Below are positions 35,684 through 45,614 of a stretch of DNA of 64,000 nt, one piece after another (the first letter of the stretch is position 1; each line of letters opens with the position of its first letter). The stretch covers positions 1 to 64,000 of the forward strand of contig NZ_JANKZG010000006.1 in the NCBI RefSeq assembly GCF_027568475.1, read 5' to 3'. The position numbers and the translations under genes are program-made. The stretch is from Acinetobacter sp. HY1485 (GTDB taxonomy: Bacteria; Pseudomonadota; Gammaproteobacteria; Pseudomonadales; Moraxellaceae). A model generated the notes under the pieces. The model had not been told where the DNA came from. It saw nothing but the letters and a program-made list of their open reading frames with translations, and did not search any database.

Positions 35684-36976
35684 ATGTCCGAGGGACAAAA
35701 ACAGTGCTCGTTTTGTGGCAAATCAAAAGATGAAGTTGCAAAGCTGATTGCAGGTGAAGACAATGCATTTATTTGTAATGAATGTATTGATGAGTGCTCG
35801 CAAATTTTAGCAAGCACACAAGAAGTTGAAACAGATAAAGATTGGGCGAATCGTCCATTACCAAAACCACATGAAATTCGTGCGGCATTAGACCAATATG
35901 TGATTGGGCAAGACGTTGCGAAAAAAACATTGTCGGTCGCGGTATATAACCATTATAAACGCTTAAAAGTGTCTCAAACGCAACAAACCAATAGCGAAGT
36001 TGAAATTGCAAAAAGTAATATTTTACTGATTGGACCAACAGGTTCGGGTAAAACTTTATTGGCACAAACACTTGCACGTTTGCTTGATGTGCCTTTTGCA
36101 ATGGCAGATGCAACAACGCTTACAGAAGCAGGTTATGTGGGCGAAGATGTTGAGAACATCGTACAAAAGCTATTACAAAAGTCGGATTACAACGTAGATA
36201 AAGCCATTAAAGGCATTATTTATATTGATGAGATTGATAAGATTACGCGTAAATCTGAAAATCCATCAATTACACGTGATGTATCGGGCGAGGGTGTACA
36301 ACAAGCATTGCTTAAGATGATTGAAGGTACAGTTGCTTCTATTCCGCCACAAGGTGGACGTAAGCATCCAAACCAAGAGCTTATTCAAGTGGATACCTCA
36401 AATATTTTATTTATTTGTGGTGGTGCATTTTCAGGCTTAGAAAAAATTGTGCAACAACGTCAAGAAAAGGGCGGAATTGGCTTTAATGCAGAAGTGAAAA
36501 AGAAAGATGATACCAAAAAAGTATCTGAACTCTTTAGCCAAGTGGAAGCGACCGACCTTGTAAAATTTGGTTTAATTCCAGAATTTATTGGTCGTTTACC
36601 TGTAATTGCCACACTCGAAGAACTTGACGAAGATGCATTAATGCAAATTCTGACAGAACCTAAGAATGCACTGACACGTCAATATCAACATTTATTTGAT
36701 ATGGAAGACGTTGACCTTGTATTTGAAAATTCTGCATTGCGTGCTGTGGCTAAAAAAGCACTTGAGCGTAATACAGGCGCACGTGGTTTACGTACCATCT
36801 TAGAAAATGCACTGTTAGAAACAATGTATGATCTACCTAGTCGTACAGACGTTGGTACTGTGATTGTCAATGAAGCAGTGGTAAACGATAAAGTACAACC
36901 TGAGTTTAGATCTGAACGTCAGCCGAAGCTTGAAAAAGCAATGCAAGATGAAAAACACGATTTAAAATTAGTATAA
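35684..36976 (+). CDS. clpX: ATP-dependent Clp protease ATPase ClpX
   Basis: ClpX is a AAA+ unfoldase that feeds substrates to ClpP. The N-terminal zinc-binding domain has CSFC (7-10 region) and CNECIDEC. Walker A is GPTGSGKT, Walker B is IIYIDEIDK, and the IGF-type ClpP-binding loop is seen as GIGFNAEV. At 430 residues it is normal. Confidence 0.97.
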   Translation: MSEGQKQCSFCGKSKDEVAKLIAGEDNAFICNECIDECSQILASTQEVETDKDWANRPLPKPHEIRAALDQYVIGQDVAKKTLSVAVYNHYKRLKVSQTQQTNSEVEIAKSNILLIGPTGSGKTLLAQTLARLLDVPFAMADATTLTEAGYVGEDVENIVQKLLQKSDYNVDKAIKGIIYIDEIDKITRKSENPSITRDVSGEGVQQALLKMIEGTVASIPPQGGRKHPNQELIQVDTSNILFICGGAFSGLEKIVQQRQEKGGIGFNAEVKKKDDTKKVSELFSQVEATDLVKFGLIPEFIGRLPVIATLEELDEDALMQILTEPKNALTRQYQHLFDMEDVDLVFENSALRAVAKKALERNTGARGLRTILENALLETMYDLPSRTDVGTVIVNEAVVNDKVQPEFRSERQPKLEKAMQDEKHDLKLV

Positions 36977-37006
36977 AAAAAACGGGCAAAATGCCCGTTT
37001 TTTTAT
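36974..37006. terminator. Bidirectional terminator, clpX/DUF2059 gene
   Basis: AAAAAACGGGCA / TGCCCGTTTTTT with a short loop is A-rich on the left and T-rich on the right. It ends clpX and the convergent DUF2059 gene. Confidence 0.92.
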
Positions 37007-37533
37007 TTTCTTTTTTCAAGGGTTTTTAAAATATTATTAACTTGACCTTGAATGCGCATTTGATTGTTTTTATCACTCAAAATTCGATTGGTCACACTGT
37101 TCATTTGCTGTCCCATTTCAGCCATAAGCACAGGTGTTTTGTTGTTAATAGATTGACCTTCAGGTGTACTTAAAAATTTAATATAAGCCTGTACTTCTTC
37201 TTCTGTAAATGTTTTTGTGTAAATGCTTTGTACTACTGTACCGATATTGGCTTGCTTAATCATGTCATTGGTTGAACTTTGAATAACATTTGCCAGTTGT
37301 TGTACCGCAGACAGTTCTTTTTGTGAAAGCTGAGTATGCCCTGTGTAATTTTTAACAAGTTGAGTAGATTGCTCAATAAAGAATGGTTGCATCCCCTGTA
37401 CAGAATTTTGAACAAGTTGGTCAACATGGCTAAGTTGCATAAGCTGTTGTACAGATGTTGGGTTTGCAGGTGCTGCAATAGCAAGAGCGCTACCTGCGCT
37501 GAGAACTGTTGCTAAGAATATTTTTTTTAACAT
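37003..37533 (-). CDS. DUF2059 exported protein
   Basis: This is an exported protein of 176 residues with a signal peptide ending at AIAAPA (about residue 21). The helical DUF2059-type domain includes EEVQAYIKFLSTPEGQSI near the C-terminal half, a motif usual in that family. Function is unknown. It lies after the fumarase terminator and probably has its own AT-rich promoter (37,540-37,570). Confidence 0.78.
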   Translation of the reverse strand: MLKKIFLATVLSAGSALAIAAPANPTSVQQLMQLSHVDQLVQNSVQGMQPFFIEQSTQLVKNYTGHTQLSQKELSAVQQLANVIQSSTNDMIKQANIGTVVQSIYTKTFTEEEVQAYIKFLSTPEGQSINNKTPVLMAEMGQQMNSVTNRILSDKNNQMRIQGQVNNILKTLEKRK

Positions 37534-37568
37534 GCTAAGTCCTTAATCTATTTATATAAAAGTATAAT

Positions 37569-37599
37569 AAAAAAGCACGTATTTAACGTGCTTTTTTTG
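37569..37599 (-). terminator. Fumarase gene terminator
   Basis: On the minus strand AAAGCACGT / ACGTGCTTT, with loop TAAAT, is followed by a T run. It lies 12 nt after the fumarase stop codon. Confidence 0.9.
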
Positions 37600-37610
37600 T
37601 TACCTTTGCG

Positions 37611-39134
37611 TTAAGCGGTGGCATCAACAACGGGAATTTTCCCAATCTTTTCTTGCCAAATTTTAGGTGCAATGGCATGTACAGAAGTACCGTTTACATC
37701 TACTGCAACAGAAACAGGCATATCTTCGACAACAAATTTATAGATTGCTTCCATACCTAAATCTTCAAACGCAACCACTTCTGCTTCACGAATGGCTTTA
37801 GAGACTAAGTACGCTGCACCACCCACGGCCATTAAATAGGTCGCTTGATTGTCTTTTATTGCATCAATGGCGGTTGAACCACGTTCTGCTTTACCAATCA
37901 TGCCAAATAAACCTGTATGTTCAAGCACTTTACGGGTAAATTTATCCATACGGGTTGCAGTAGTTGGTCCTGCAGGACCTACAATTTCATCGCCTACAGG
38001 ATCTACAGGTCCAACGTAATAAATAAATTTACCTTTTAAATCAACAGGTAGCTCTTGTCCGTTATCAATCATTTCAACAAGACGTTTATGGGCTGCATCA
38101 CGTCCTGTATAAATTGTACCGTTTAAAAGCAGTGTATCACCCGGTTGCCAATCATCCATTTCTGCTTGTGTAATGCTATCTAAATTGACACGTTTTGCTT
38201 TAGAGGTCGACCATGTCACTTCTGGGTAGTCTTCTAGCTTAGGTGCTTGAATATGTGCGGCACCTGAACCATCAAGTACAAAATGTGCATGACGTGTTGC
38301 CGCACAGTTTGGAATCATGCCCACAGGTTTGCCTGCTGCATGGCAAGGGTAGTCTTTAATTTTAATATCTAATACGGTGGTTAAACCGCCTAAACCTTGT
38401 GCACCAATCCCGAGTGCGTTTACTTTTTCAAAAAGTTCGATACGGAGTTCTTCGGTTTTATTTTGTGGTCCACGACGCAATAATTCATCCATGTTAATTT
38501 CTTCCATGAGTGCTTCTTTTGCAAGCATCATGGCTTTTTCTGCTGTACCACCAATACCAATACCTAACATACCCGGTGGACACCAACCTGCGCCCATGGT
38601 TGGAACAGTTTTAAGCACCCAATCTACAATTGAATCTGATGGATTTAGCATCACAAGTTTAGATTTATTTTCTGAACCACCACCTTTAGCTGCCACAGTG
38701 ATATCCACTTTGTTACCCGGAACAAGTTTGTAGTGAATAACAGCAGGGGTATTGTCTTTGGTATTTTTACGTCCAAAAGCAGGGTCTGCCAAAACAGAAG
38801 CACGCAATACGTTTGAGTTTTCTAAATAACCTTGGCGTACACCTTCATTAATGGCATCGTCAAGGCTCATGGTGAGGTCAAATTTAACGTCTAAGCCAAC
38901 ATCTAAAAAAACATTTACAATGCCTGTATCTTGACAAATTGGTCGATGTCCTTCTGCGCACATGCGTGAATTAATTAAAATTTGTGCAATCGCATCTTTT
39001 GCAGCTTGGTTTTCTTCGCGGTCATACGCACGGCTCATCGCTTGAATAAAATCTTGCGGATGATAGTAGGAGATAAATTGAAGGGCATCCTTGACAGAGG
39101 TAATGAGGTCATCTTGTTTGATGATAGTGGTCAT
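37611..39134 (-). CDS. Class I fumarate hydratase
   Basis: This is an iron-sulfur (4Fe-4S) fumarase that interconverts fumarate and malate in the TCA cycle. The 507-residue protein carries RPICQDTGIVNVFLDVG, SENKSKLVMLNPSD and the C-terminal half with GPVDPVGDEIVGPAGPTTATRMDKF, all of the class I family. Class I enzymes are oxygen-sensitive, and I see no class II gene in this window. ATG 39134 has AAGGA 7 nt upstream; an ATG at 39200 lies upstream of the likely promoter. Confidence 0.93.
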   Translation of the reverse strand: MTTIIKQDDLITSVKDALQFISYYHPQDFIQAMSRAYDREENQAAKDAIAQILINSRMCAEGHRPICQDTGIVNVFLDVGLDVKFDLTMSLDDAINEGVRQGYLENSNVLRASVLADPAFGRKNTKDNTPAVIHYKLVPGNKVDITVAAKGGGSENKSKLVMLNPSDSIVDWVLKTVPTMGAGWCPPGMLGIGIGGTAEKAMMLAKEALMEEINMDELLRRGPQNKTEELRIELFEKVNALGIGAQGLGGLTTVLDIKIKDYPCHAAGKPVGMIPNCAATRHAHFVLDGSGAAHIQAPKLEDYPEVTWSTSKAKRVNLDSITQAEMDDWQPGDTLLLNGTIYTGRDAAHKRLVEMIDNGQELPVDLKGKFIYYVGPVDPVGDEIVGPAGPTTATRMDKFTRKVLEHTGLFGMIGKAERGSTAIDAIKDNQATYLMAVGGAAYLVSKAIREAEVVAFEDLGMEAIYKFVVEDMPVSVAVDVNGTSVHAIAPKIWQEKIGKIPVVDATA

Positions 39135-39173
39135 TTTCTTTTCCTTGAGCGGGCTGTTAGCTAGCAGGGTCAA

Positions 39174-39182
39174 ATTATAGCA
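39174..39182 (-). promoter_or_regulatory. Extended -10 promoter of the fumarase gene
   Basis: On the minus strand TGCTATAAT is an extended -10 element with no clear -35. It overlaps the stop codon of the upstream TPR gene. Transcription would start near 39,167, inside the longer reading frame, which supports the ATG at 39134 as the real start. Confidence 0.6.
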
Positions 39183-39861
39183 CGCGTTGATATGTTCCAT
39201 CGGCTGTTACACCATAACCAAAACCACAATCTGAGCTTTGTGCTTGTGTGGTGGCAGTCAGAGTATCTTGCGTAAATTGAAGCTGAATTTTACAGCTTGT
39301 ATCGTCAGGGTTTGTCCATGTGGTTTTTTGGTTTTTAATAGGGGTGGTATAACTGTATTCACCCATATTAGGACCTCCTAATAAACTATTTAAACCTACA
39401 CGTAGTCCTTCAAAATCAATTTTGTATTGTTTTTTATGGGTTTTAACTGTGTAAGTATTCCACATGGCTTGTCCTGCATAGCGCCAATATTCACCTTGTG
39501 GGTAAGTAAGTGGTGCAAGTTTTGGAATAAGTGCACGATTTGTTTTAGTCTGGGGTGCATTGGGTACTATTGATAACCAAGCAAGTGCCTTGCGATAATC
39601 TTTTTGCTTAATATAGGTGAGTGCCACATTGTTATAAGCAATATCAATATTTTTTTGTGGGATATTATCAAAATTTACTTTGCAACTTTCTAAGTAAGAT
39701 ACCGCAGTTTCGTACTGAGTACGGGCTTTAGCATATTGATGTTGGCTATAAAGCTGTTGCGCTTTGTGATTTACCGCAGGGATTTCTTTACAGTATTGCT
39801 CAAGTTCATTTGCATACGCATGACTTGCTAAACAACAGCTTAAAAGTAAATATTTTTTCAT
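39175..39861 (-). CDS. Exported TPR-like protein of unknown function
   Basis: This protein has 228 residues. A signal peptide ends at AYAN (about 18). A helical TPR-like stretch follows (ARTQYETAVSYLES, NIDIAYNNVALTYIKQKDYRKALAWLS). A β-rich C-terminal half has two Cys residues (DTSCKIQL and SSDCGFGYG), perhaps a disulfide. I do not recognise a named family. The start overlaps the pta stop by 4 nt, so it is translated with ackA-pta; a link to acetate metabolism is not shown by the sequence. Confidence 0.72.
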   Translation of the reverse strand: MKKYLLLSCCLASHAYANELEQYCKEIPAVNHKAQQLYSQHQYAKARTQYETAVSYLESCKVNFDNIPQKNIDIAYNNVALTYIKQKDYRKALAWLSIVPNAPQTKTNRALIPKLAPLTYPQGEYWRYAGQAMWNTYTVKTHKKQYKIDFEGLRVGLNSLLGGPNMGEYSYTTPIKNQKTTWTNPDDTSCKIQLQFTQDTLTATTQAQSSDCGFGYGVTADGTYQRVL

Positions 39862-41960
39862 GATTGTGCCTGAATTGCAGTAAGGGCAATGGTAAATACG
39901 ATGTCATCGACCAATGCACCGCGTGATAAATCATTGACAGGTTTATTAAGCCCTTGCAACATTGGTCCGACACTAATGACATTTGCCGAGCGTTGTACGG
40001 CTTTATAAGTGGTATTCCCTGTGTTGAGATCAGGGAAAATAAACACATTGGCGCGTCCTGCCACATCAGAATGAGGTGCTTTTGAACGTCCTACACTTTC
40101 AACGGAAGCGGCATCGTATTGTAGTGGTCCATCAATAAGTAAGTCGGGGCGTTTTTGTTTAGCAATATCGGTGGCTTGTTTAACTTTTTCAACATCTGCC
40201 CCTGCACCCGATGCGCCTGTAGAGTAGCTAATCATGGCAATGCGTGGGTCTATACCAAAGGCTTTAGCAGAGTCTGCTGACTGAATTGCAATTTCGGCAA
40301 GCTGTTCTGCATTTGGGTCTGGGTTAATTGCACAGTCGCCGTAAACATAAACTTCATCAGGTAATAGCATAAAAAATATAGAAGAAACAAGCGAGTAATT
40401 GGGTGCGGTTTTAATGAGCTGAAAAGCAGGACGTACGGTGTTAGCAGTGGTATGTACAGCGCCTGAAACTAAGCCATCTACATGATCAAGTGCAAGCATC
40501 ATGGTGCCTAAAACTACTGTGTCTTGCAGTTGTTCTTTGGCTTGTAAAGCATCGAGTTTGCCTTTACGTTTTTCAACCATGGCATCTACGTACTGATCAC
40601 GTACCGTTTCAGGGTTAATAATTTCTAAACCCTTGGGTAAGCTGAGGTTACGTGCTTGAATAAACTGCTGTACGTCTTGTGGTTTGGCAAGTAACACACA
40701 ATTCGCAATCCCACGCGATTGACAAATAATAGCCGCTTCAATGGTACGGGGTTCATCACCCTCAGGCAAAACAATACGTTTTTTGTCTGCTATAGATTTT
40801 TTAACTAATTCATAGCGAAAAGCAGCAGGTGATAAGCGTGGTGTAGGTTGTGTTTGATTCAGCCAATCCATATTTAAATGGCTAGATACAAAGCGTGTTA
40901 CTTGTTCGGCACGTTGTACGTCATCTTCAGGAATTTCGTTATTGAGACGCTGTAAACGCTGTGCAGTTTCAAATGCGCTCAGTGGCGTATGAATAACAGG
41001 TAAGCCTTGTTGTAATGCATTTTGGCAAAAAGCGAGAGTTTCTGATGCAGGAGAATGGCGCTCTGCTAAAACTAAGCCTGCTAGTGGAATGCCATTTTGC
41101 GTGGCAATGCTACTGGCAAGTAACACATCCGTACGCTCTGAACCTGTAATAATAAGTTTACCTGCAACAAATTGAGAAAGTTCATGCTCAATGCTTGAAG
41201 CAACAATGCAACTGCTTAACACTCTGCGCTGTGAGGCATGTCCTTCATTGAGATACTGTCCATCAATAATAGGTAAAATATCGCAAGTACGTTGCACACT
41301 TAAGGTGTTACTAAACGGAACAAGCCCGATAATAGGCAATTTTTCTGTACCAATAGTAGGGTTAAATGCTTGTAACGCCTTGGTAAATTGTTCAACTTCT
41401 TGTGTTAAACGTAACGATGGGTCAAACGACAATGGGATAGGTGAGTCGGGTAAACCACGCGTACGCATAAATAAGACACTTGATTGACGTGAGCTAAATG
41501 TGCGTACTTGAGCATCAATACGTTCTGCGGTTTTTTGTGGTTCGGCTAAATTGGCTTTACTCACAAAAATAACTTGGGCATCTAAGGCTTTAGCAAGTTG
41601 TACGTTTAAATCGTGTGCAAAATAGCTGTCTTCGGAAGTATATAAACCTTCAACGACAATAATGTCATGTTGCTGTGCTACTTCACGGTGGAGATGTACA
41701 GCTTCTTCTAATAGCTCATCGGTTTTTTGATGTGTAATGGCATTTAGAATGCGTTCATGCGTAATAGACGTAGGACAGTCACGTTGGAATAATTTTTGAC
41801 ATAATGTAGCGGTACAACTTTGATGAGATTGTGCCTCTTGACTAAATGGTTTAACAAAACCTGCTTTAATATTTTGGCAGTCAAGTGCATAAATTAAGCC
41901 TAAACACGCAGAAGTTAGCCCTACATTTTCGCCTGTGGGTACAAGTAAAAGAGTTTGCAT
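39858..41960 (-). CDS. pta: Phosphate acetyltransferase
   Basis: Pta converts acetyl-CoA and phosphate to acetyl phosphate, reversibly. This 700-residue long form has an N-terminal P-loop/DRTGG-type regulatory region (LLLVPTGENVGLTS at the start). The C-terminal catalytic domain (RIVLPEGDEPRTIEAA, YSTGASGAGADVEKVKQAT) is intact. The gene starts 2 nt after the ackA stop. Confidence 0.95.
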   Translation of the reverse strand: MQTLLLVPTGENVGLTSACLGLIYALDCQNIKAGFVKPFSQEAQSHQSCTATLCQKLFQRDCPTSITHERILNAITHQKTDELLEEAVHLHREVAQQHDIIVVEGLYTSEDSYFAHDLNVQLAKALDAQVIFVSKANLAEPQKTAERIDAQVRTFSSRQSSVLFMRTRGLPDSPIPLSFDPSLRLTQEVEQFTKALQAFNPTIGTEKLPIIGLVPFSNTLSVQRTCDILPIIDGQYLNEGHASQRRVLSSCIVASSIEHELSQFVAGKLIITGSERTDVLLASSIATQNGIPLAGLVLAERHSPASETLAFCQNALQQGLPVIHTPLSAFETAQRLQRLNNEIPEDDVQRAEQVTRFVSSHLNMDWLNQTQPTPRLSPAAFRYELVKKSIADKKRIVLPEGDEPRTIEAAIICQSRGIANCVLLAKPQDVQQFIQARNLSLPKGLEIINPETVRDQYVDAMVEKRKGKLDALQAKEQLQDTVVLGTMMLALDHVDGLVSGAVHTTANTVRPAFQLIKTAPNYSLVSSIFFMLLPDEVYVYGDCAINPDPNAEQLAEIAIQSADSAKAFGIDPRIAMISYSTGASGAGADVEKVKQATDIAKQKRPDLLIDGPLQYDAASVESVGRSKAPHSDVAGRANVFIFPDLNTGNTTYKAVQRSANVISVGPMLQGLNKPVNDLSRGALVDDIVFTIALTAIQAQS

Positions 41961-41962
41961 AA

Positions 41963-43117
41963 TTAGATGTCCATGAGTGCAATTTGATGTGTTTCTTGTG
42001 CGATGCGTCCTTCTTCATCGGTTGGAATAACCCAAATTTCAGGTCCTTGTCCTGCATCAATTTGCCCTTGTGTACCGCGTGGCAATTCATTGTTTTTTTG
42101 TTGATCTAACTTAAAGCTAAAATGGTGAAGGTAGGTGAGCATTTTTTCGCGAATATATGCTGAATTTTCGCCAATTCCACCTGTAAAGATAAGCCCATCT
42201 AAGGTTGGTAAGCTACAGCTCAGCGCAGATAACGATTTTGCTAAACGATAACAAAAGACTTCAATGGCAAGTGTTGCATCGTCATTGCCTTGTTGTGAGG
42301 CTTCAATCAGTGTACGCATATCGTTAGAAAGATTATTAGATAAGCCGTATAACCCACTTTGATGCGTGAGCATTTTATCTATTTTATAAATATCCCATCC
42401 TAAGTTATAAGCTAAGAATGAATGTAGGCTTGGGTCTACATCGCCACTACGTGTGCCCATTACAATGCCTTCGTGAGGTGTCAAGCCCATAGACGTATCT
42501 ACACTTTTGCCGTTATAGATGGCACAAGTTGAGCTACCATTGCCAAGATGTGCCGAGAGCCATCCACCTTTTTTGTGTGATGATACATAGGCATGACTTG
42601 TGCCGTGAAAGCCATAACGACGCACGTTATGGTCGGTATATAAAAACTTTGGCACAGCGTAACGATAGGCATGTTCGGGCATGGTTTGATGAAATGCGGT
42701 ATCAAAGACAGCCACTTGCGGTAAATTTGGAAATAAACGCATAGTGGCCTCAATCCCAATTAAATGCGCAGGATTGTGTAGGGGAGCAAGAGGGGTTGCA
42801 TCTTTAATGCGTTGTACAATTTCAGGTGTTAAGCGTTCGGCTTTGGTAAGAGTACCGCCGTGTACTACGCGATGCCCAATGGCTTGAGGTTGGTACTGCC
42901 CAAGGCGTTTTAATAAAATATCAAGTGCTTGTTCGTGATTGGCATTGGGAATAGACAGCTCTAACGGCTCGCCTCCAACGGTAATTCCTTTAATGCGAGC
43001 ATGTTCTGAATTGAGGTTTTCGGCTAAACCATGAATTCGTTGTTCTTGTCCTGACGAAACAAGTGCATATTTAATAGATGATGATCCGCAGTTAATCACT
43101 AAAATTGCTGTAGACAC
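41963..43117 (-). CDS. ackA: Acetate kinase
   Basis: AckA transfers phosphate between ATP and acetate, giving acetyl phosphate. Signatures are [13 protein letters not shown] at the start, [17 protein letters not shown] and [10 protein letters not shown]. At 384 residues it is slightly short (usual about 400). The start is GTG with AGGG 8 nt upstream. First gene of ackA-pta-TPR. Confidence 0.95.
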   Translation of the reverse strand: MSTAILVINCGSSSIKYALVSSGQEQRIHGLAENLNSEHARIKGITVGGEPLELSIPNANHEQALDILLKRLGQYQPQAIGHRVVHGGTLTKAERLTPEIVQRIKDATPLAPLHNPAHLIGIEATMRLFPNLPQVAVFDTAFHQTMPEHAYRYAVPKFLYTDHNVRRYGFHGTSHAYVSSHKKGGWLSAHLGNGSSTCAIYNGKSVDTSMGLTPHEGIVMGTRSGDVDPSLHSFLAYNLGWDIYKIDKMLTHQSGLYGLSNNLSNDMRTLIEASQQGNDDATLAIEVFCYRLAKSLSALSCSLPTLDGLIFTGGIGENSAYIREKMLTYLHHFSFKLDQQKNNELPRGTQGQIDAGQGPEIWVIPTDEEGRIAQETHQIALMDI

Positions 43118-43172
43118 GTTCTTTTCCCTATTTTTTCTTAAACTTTAGACGATTTTTTTATGGTTTTGCAAC

Positions 43173-43203
43173 AAAAAAGCACCTCATTTTGAGATGCTTT
43201 TTC
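43173..43203 (-). terminator. proA terminator
   Basis: On the minus strand AAAGCATCTCA / TGAGGTGCTTT with a short loop is followed by a T run. It lies just after the proA stop and before ackA. Confidence 0.88.
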
Positions 43204-43207
43204 ATAT

Positions 43208-44473
43208 TTATTGACGGATTTCGCCGTTTCCAAACACAATCCATTTTTGTGAGGTTAACCCCTCTAAGCCAACAGGACCCCGTGCATGGATTTTATCGGT
43301 AGAAATTCCAATTTCTGCACCTAATCCATATTCAAAGCCATCGGCAAAACGGGTTGAAGCATTAATGACCACTGAGCTTGAGTCAACACGCGCTAAAAAT
43401 TGGCGTGCAAGACTAAAGTTTTCGGTAATAATGGCATCGGTATGGTGTGAGCCATATTGATTGATATGCTCAATGGCTTCGTTCATATCAGCAACCACCT
43501 TAATAGCTAAAATAGGGGCTAGATATTCTGTTTCCCAATCTGCCTCAGTTGCAGGCACAACTTGGTCTTTTAAAATTTGTTGTGTGATTGGACAACCACG
43601 GAGTTCAACATTTTTTTGTGCATAAAGCGGTGCAACCTGTGGTAAAAATTCATTGGCAATTTTTGCATCAACCAATAAGGTTTCCATTGCATTGCAGACG
43701 CCATAACGGTGTGTTTTGGCATTCAGCGCAATTGGCAGTGCTTTGGCAAAATCGGCTTGTGCTTCTACATATACATGGCAGTTGCCATCTAAATGTTTAA
43801 TCACAGGAATGCGTGCTTCATCGGTAATGCGTTGAATAAGCCCTTTACCGCCACGAGGAATAATCACATCCACAAATTCAGACATAGTAATGAGTTGTCC
43901 AACCGCAGCACGGTCTGCTGTTTCAATGACTTGTACGGCAGTGGCAGGAATTTGTGTGGTTTTAAGCCCTGTTTGGATGGCTTGGGCAATGGCTTGGTTG
44001 GATTGTAGTGCTTCTGAGCCACCACGCAAAATAATGGCATTGCCCGATTTAAGTGCTAACGATGCTGCTTCTAATGTAACGTTTGGACGTGATTCGTAAA
44101 TCATCCCCACAACACCGAGTGGCACACGCATTTTACCTAACTGTATGCCAGAGGGACGGTATGCCAAATCTGTGATTTCACCTATCGGATCTTTTAAGCT
44201 AATCACGTCTTTAAGCCCTTGCAACATGCCATCAAAACGCGTGGGGGTTAGCTCTAAACGGTCAAGTAAAGCATCATCCAGTTGTTTGGCGCGCCCATTT
44301 TGCATGTCAATTTGGTTGGCATCTAAAATGGCTTGTTTTTGTTGGGTTAAAGCATCAAAAATAGCTTGTAATGCTTGGTTTTTTTCTTGCGTAGAAGCGG
44401 CTGAAAGTGTTGCCGCTGCTTTGCGAGCATGTTGCCCAACCGTTTGCATATAGTGTTCGATAGTGTGTTGCAT
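43208..44473 (-). CDS. proA: Glutamate-5-semialdehyde dehydrogenase
   Basis: ProA reduces glutamyl-5-phosphate to the semialdehyde in proline synthesis. Family motifs are [22 protein letters not shown] and the Cys-containing [16 protein letters not shown] with the catalytic cysteine. At 421 residues it is normal. It follows nagZ by 34 nt on the same strand; proB is not adjacent. Confidence 0.96.
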   Translation of the reverse strand: MQHTIEHYMQTVGQHARKAAATLSAASTQEKNQALQAIFDALTQQKQAILDANQIDMQNGRAKQLDDALLDRLELTPTRFDGMLQGLKDVISLKDPIGEITDLAYRPSGIQLGKMRVPLGVVGMIYESRPNVTLEAASLALKSGNAIILRGGSEALQSNQAIAQAIQTGLKTTQIPATAVQVIETADRAAVGQLITMSEFVDVIIPRGGKGLIQRITDEARIPVIKHLDGNCHVYVEAQADFAKALPIALNAKTHRYGVCNAMETLLVDAKIANEFLPQVAPLYAQKNVELRGCPITQQILKDQVVPATEADWETEYLAPILAIKVVADMNEAIEHINQYGSHHTDAIITENFSLARQFLARVDSSSVVINASTRFADGFEYGLGAEIGISTDKIHARGPVGLEGLTSQKWIVFGNGEIRQ

Positions 44474-44507
44474 GACCGTATTACATTAAAAAAGTTGATC
44501 TTTGATA

Positions 44508-45509
44508 TTAGCCCACAAATGCGTCGATGTCTTGTTTAACTTCTTGCCACTTGGTGTTCGATTGCAATGTAATTTCAATTTTGCCACGCATACGCTCTAA
44601 ACGAGTTTGGTTAGGCAGGGGCTGATCTTGAATGGCATGAAGTGCAAGTTCTGCCGCTGTACGGTTATTACAAACTAAGCCCATATCACAACCTGCCTGA
44701 AGTGCTGCTAAAATACGTGCGTCTGCATTACCTGCTACACAAGCGGCTTGCATGGTGAGGTCATCGGAAAATAAAACGCCATCAAATTTTAGATGTTTGC
44801 GTAAAATTTCTTGAATCCAATAAGAAGAAAAGCCCGCAGGATGACAGTCGACTAATGGATAAATGACATGGGCAGGCATTAACGCATCTAGTTTTGGCAT
44901 AAGTTGAATAAAGGTTTGCATATCTTTATCAAAAATTTCTTGGTAGCTACGGTGATCTACGGCTGCTGCCACGTGAGAATCGGCTTTAACAGAGCCATGT
45001 CCGGGGAAGTGTTTACCTGTGGTTGCCATACCTGCTTCGTGCATGCCTTTCATAAAGGCGTCGGCAAGTGGAATAATATCATCAATGTTTTGGGCAAAAC
45101 TACGGTCGCCAATGACATCGCTAATGTCATTTAGGTCTAAAACAGGGGCAAAACTAAAGTCGATTCCTACGGCAAGGGTTTCTGTTGCCATCAACCAACC
45201 GCATTGTTCTGAAAGTGTTAACGCACGTTGTGGTTCGGTTTGGTAAAGCTCTCCCAAACGCCCCATTGCAGGTAAACGTGTGAAGCCTTGTTTTAGGCGT
45301 TGAACACGTCCGCCTTCTTGGTCAACTGCAATTAAAATTTCGGGGCGAATTTGGCGCATATGATCGGTAAGCGCCCGAACTTGTTGTGGTGATTCAATAT
45401 TACGAGAAAACAAAATAACACCACCCACCTGTGGGTTTTTTAGAATTTCAATGTCATGTTCACAGAGAGTTGTGCCTTCGATATCAAGCATTAAAGCGCC
45501 AATCATCAT
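44508..45509 (-). CDS. nagZ: β-N-acetylhexosaminidase NagZ
   Basis: NagZ is a cytoplasmic family 3 glycosidase that removes GlcNAc from muropeptides during peptidoglycan recycling. Its product feeds AmpC-type β-lactamase induction where that exists. The diagnostic motif KHFPGHGSVKADSH carries the loop His and Asp, and the catalytic Asp is in FSDDLTM. At 333 residues it is normal. First gene of nagZ-proA. Confidence 0.95.
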   Translation of the reverse strand: MMIGALMLDIEGTTLCEHDIEILKNPQVGGVILFSRNIESPQQVRALTDHMRQIRPEILIAVDQEGGRVQRLKQGFTRLPAMGRLGELYQTEPQRALTLSEQCGWLMATETLAVGIDFSFAPVLDLNDISDVIGDRSFAQNIDDIIPLADAFMKGMHEAGMATTGKHFPGHGSVKADSHVAAAVDHRSYQEIFDKDMQTFIQLMPKLDALMPAHVIYPLVDCHPAGFSSYWIQEILRKHLKFDGVLFSDDLTMQAACVAGNADARILAALQAGCDMGLVCNNRTAAELALHAIQDQPLPNQTRLERMRGKIEITLQSNTKWQEVKQDIDAFVG

Positions 45510-45535
45510 GTTTTCTCGCTATTTAAATTAATGAA

Positions 45536-45565
45536 TTGCTACATTTTGTGTGCATAGAATATGAT
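45536..45565 (+). promoter_or_regulatory. Putative prc promoter
   Basis: TTGCTA (45536-45541), 18 bp, TATGAT (45560-45565) lie about 50 nt before the prc start at 45615. It overlaps the first codons of a longer in-frame reading, which argues against the earlier start. Confidence 0.5.
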
Positions 45566-45614
45566 AAAACTACACGATAAGATACGGTTGACGTTCAGGG
45601 AACATAAGACGTTT

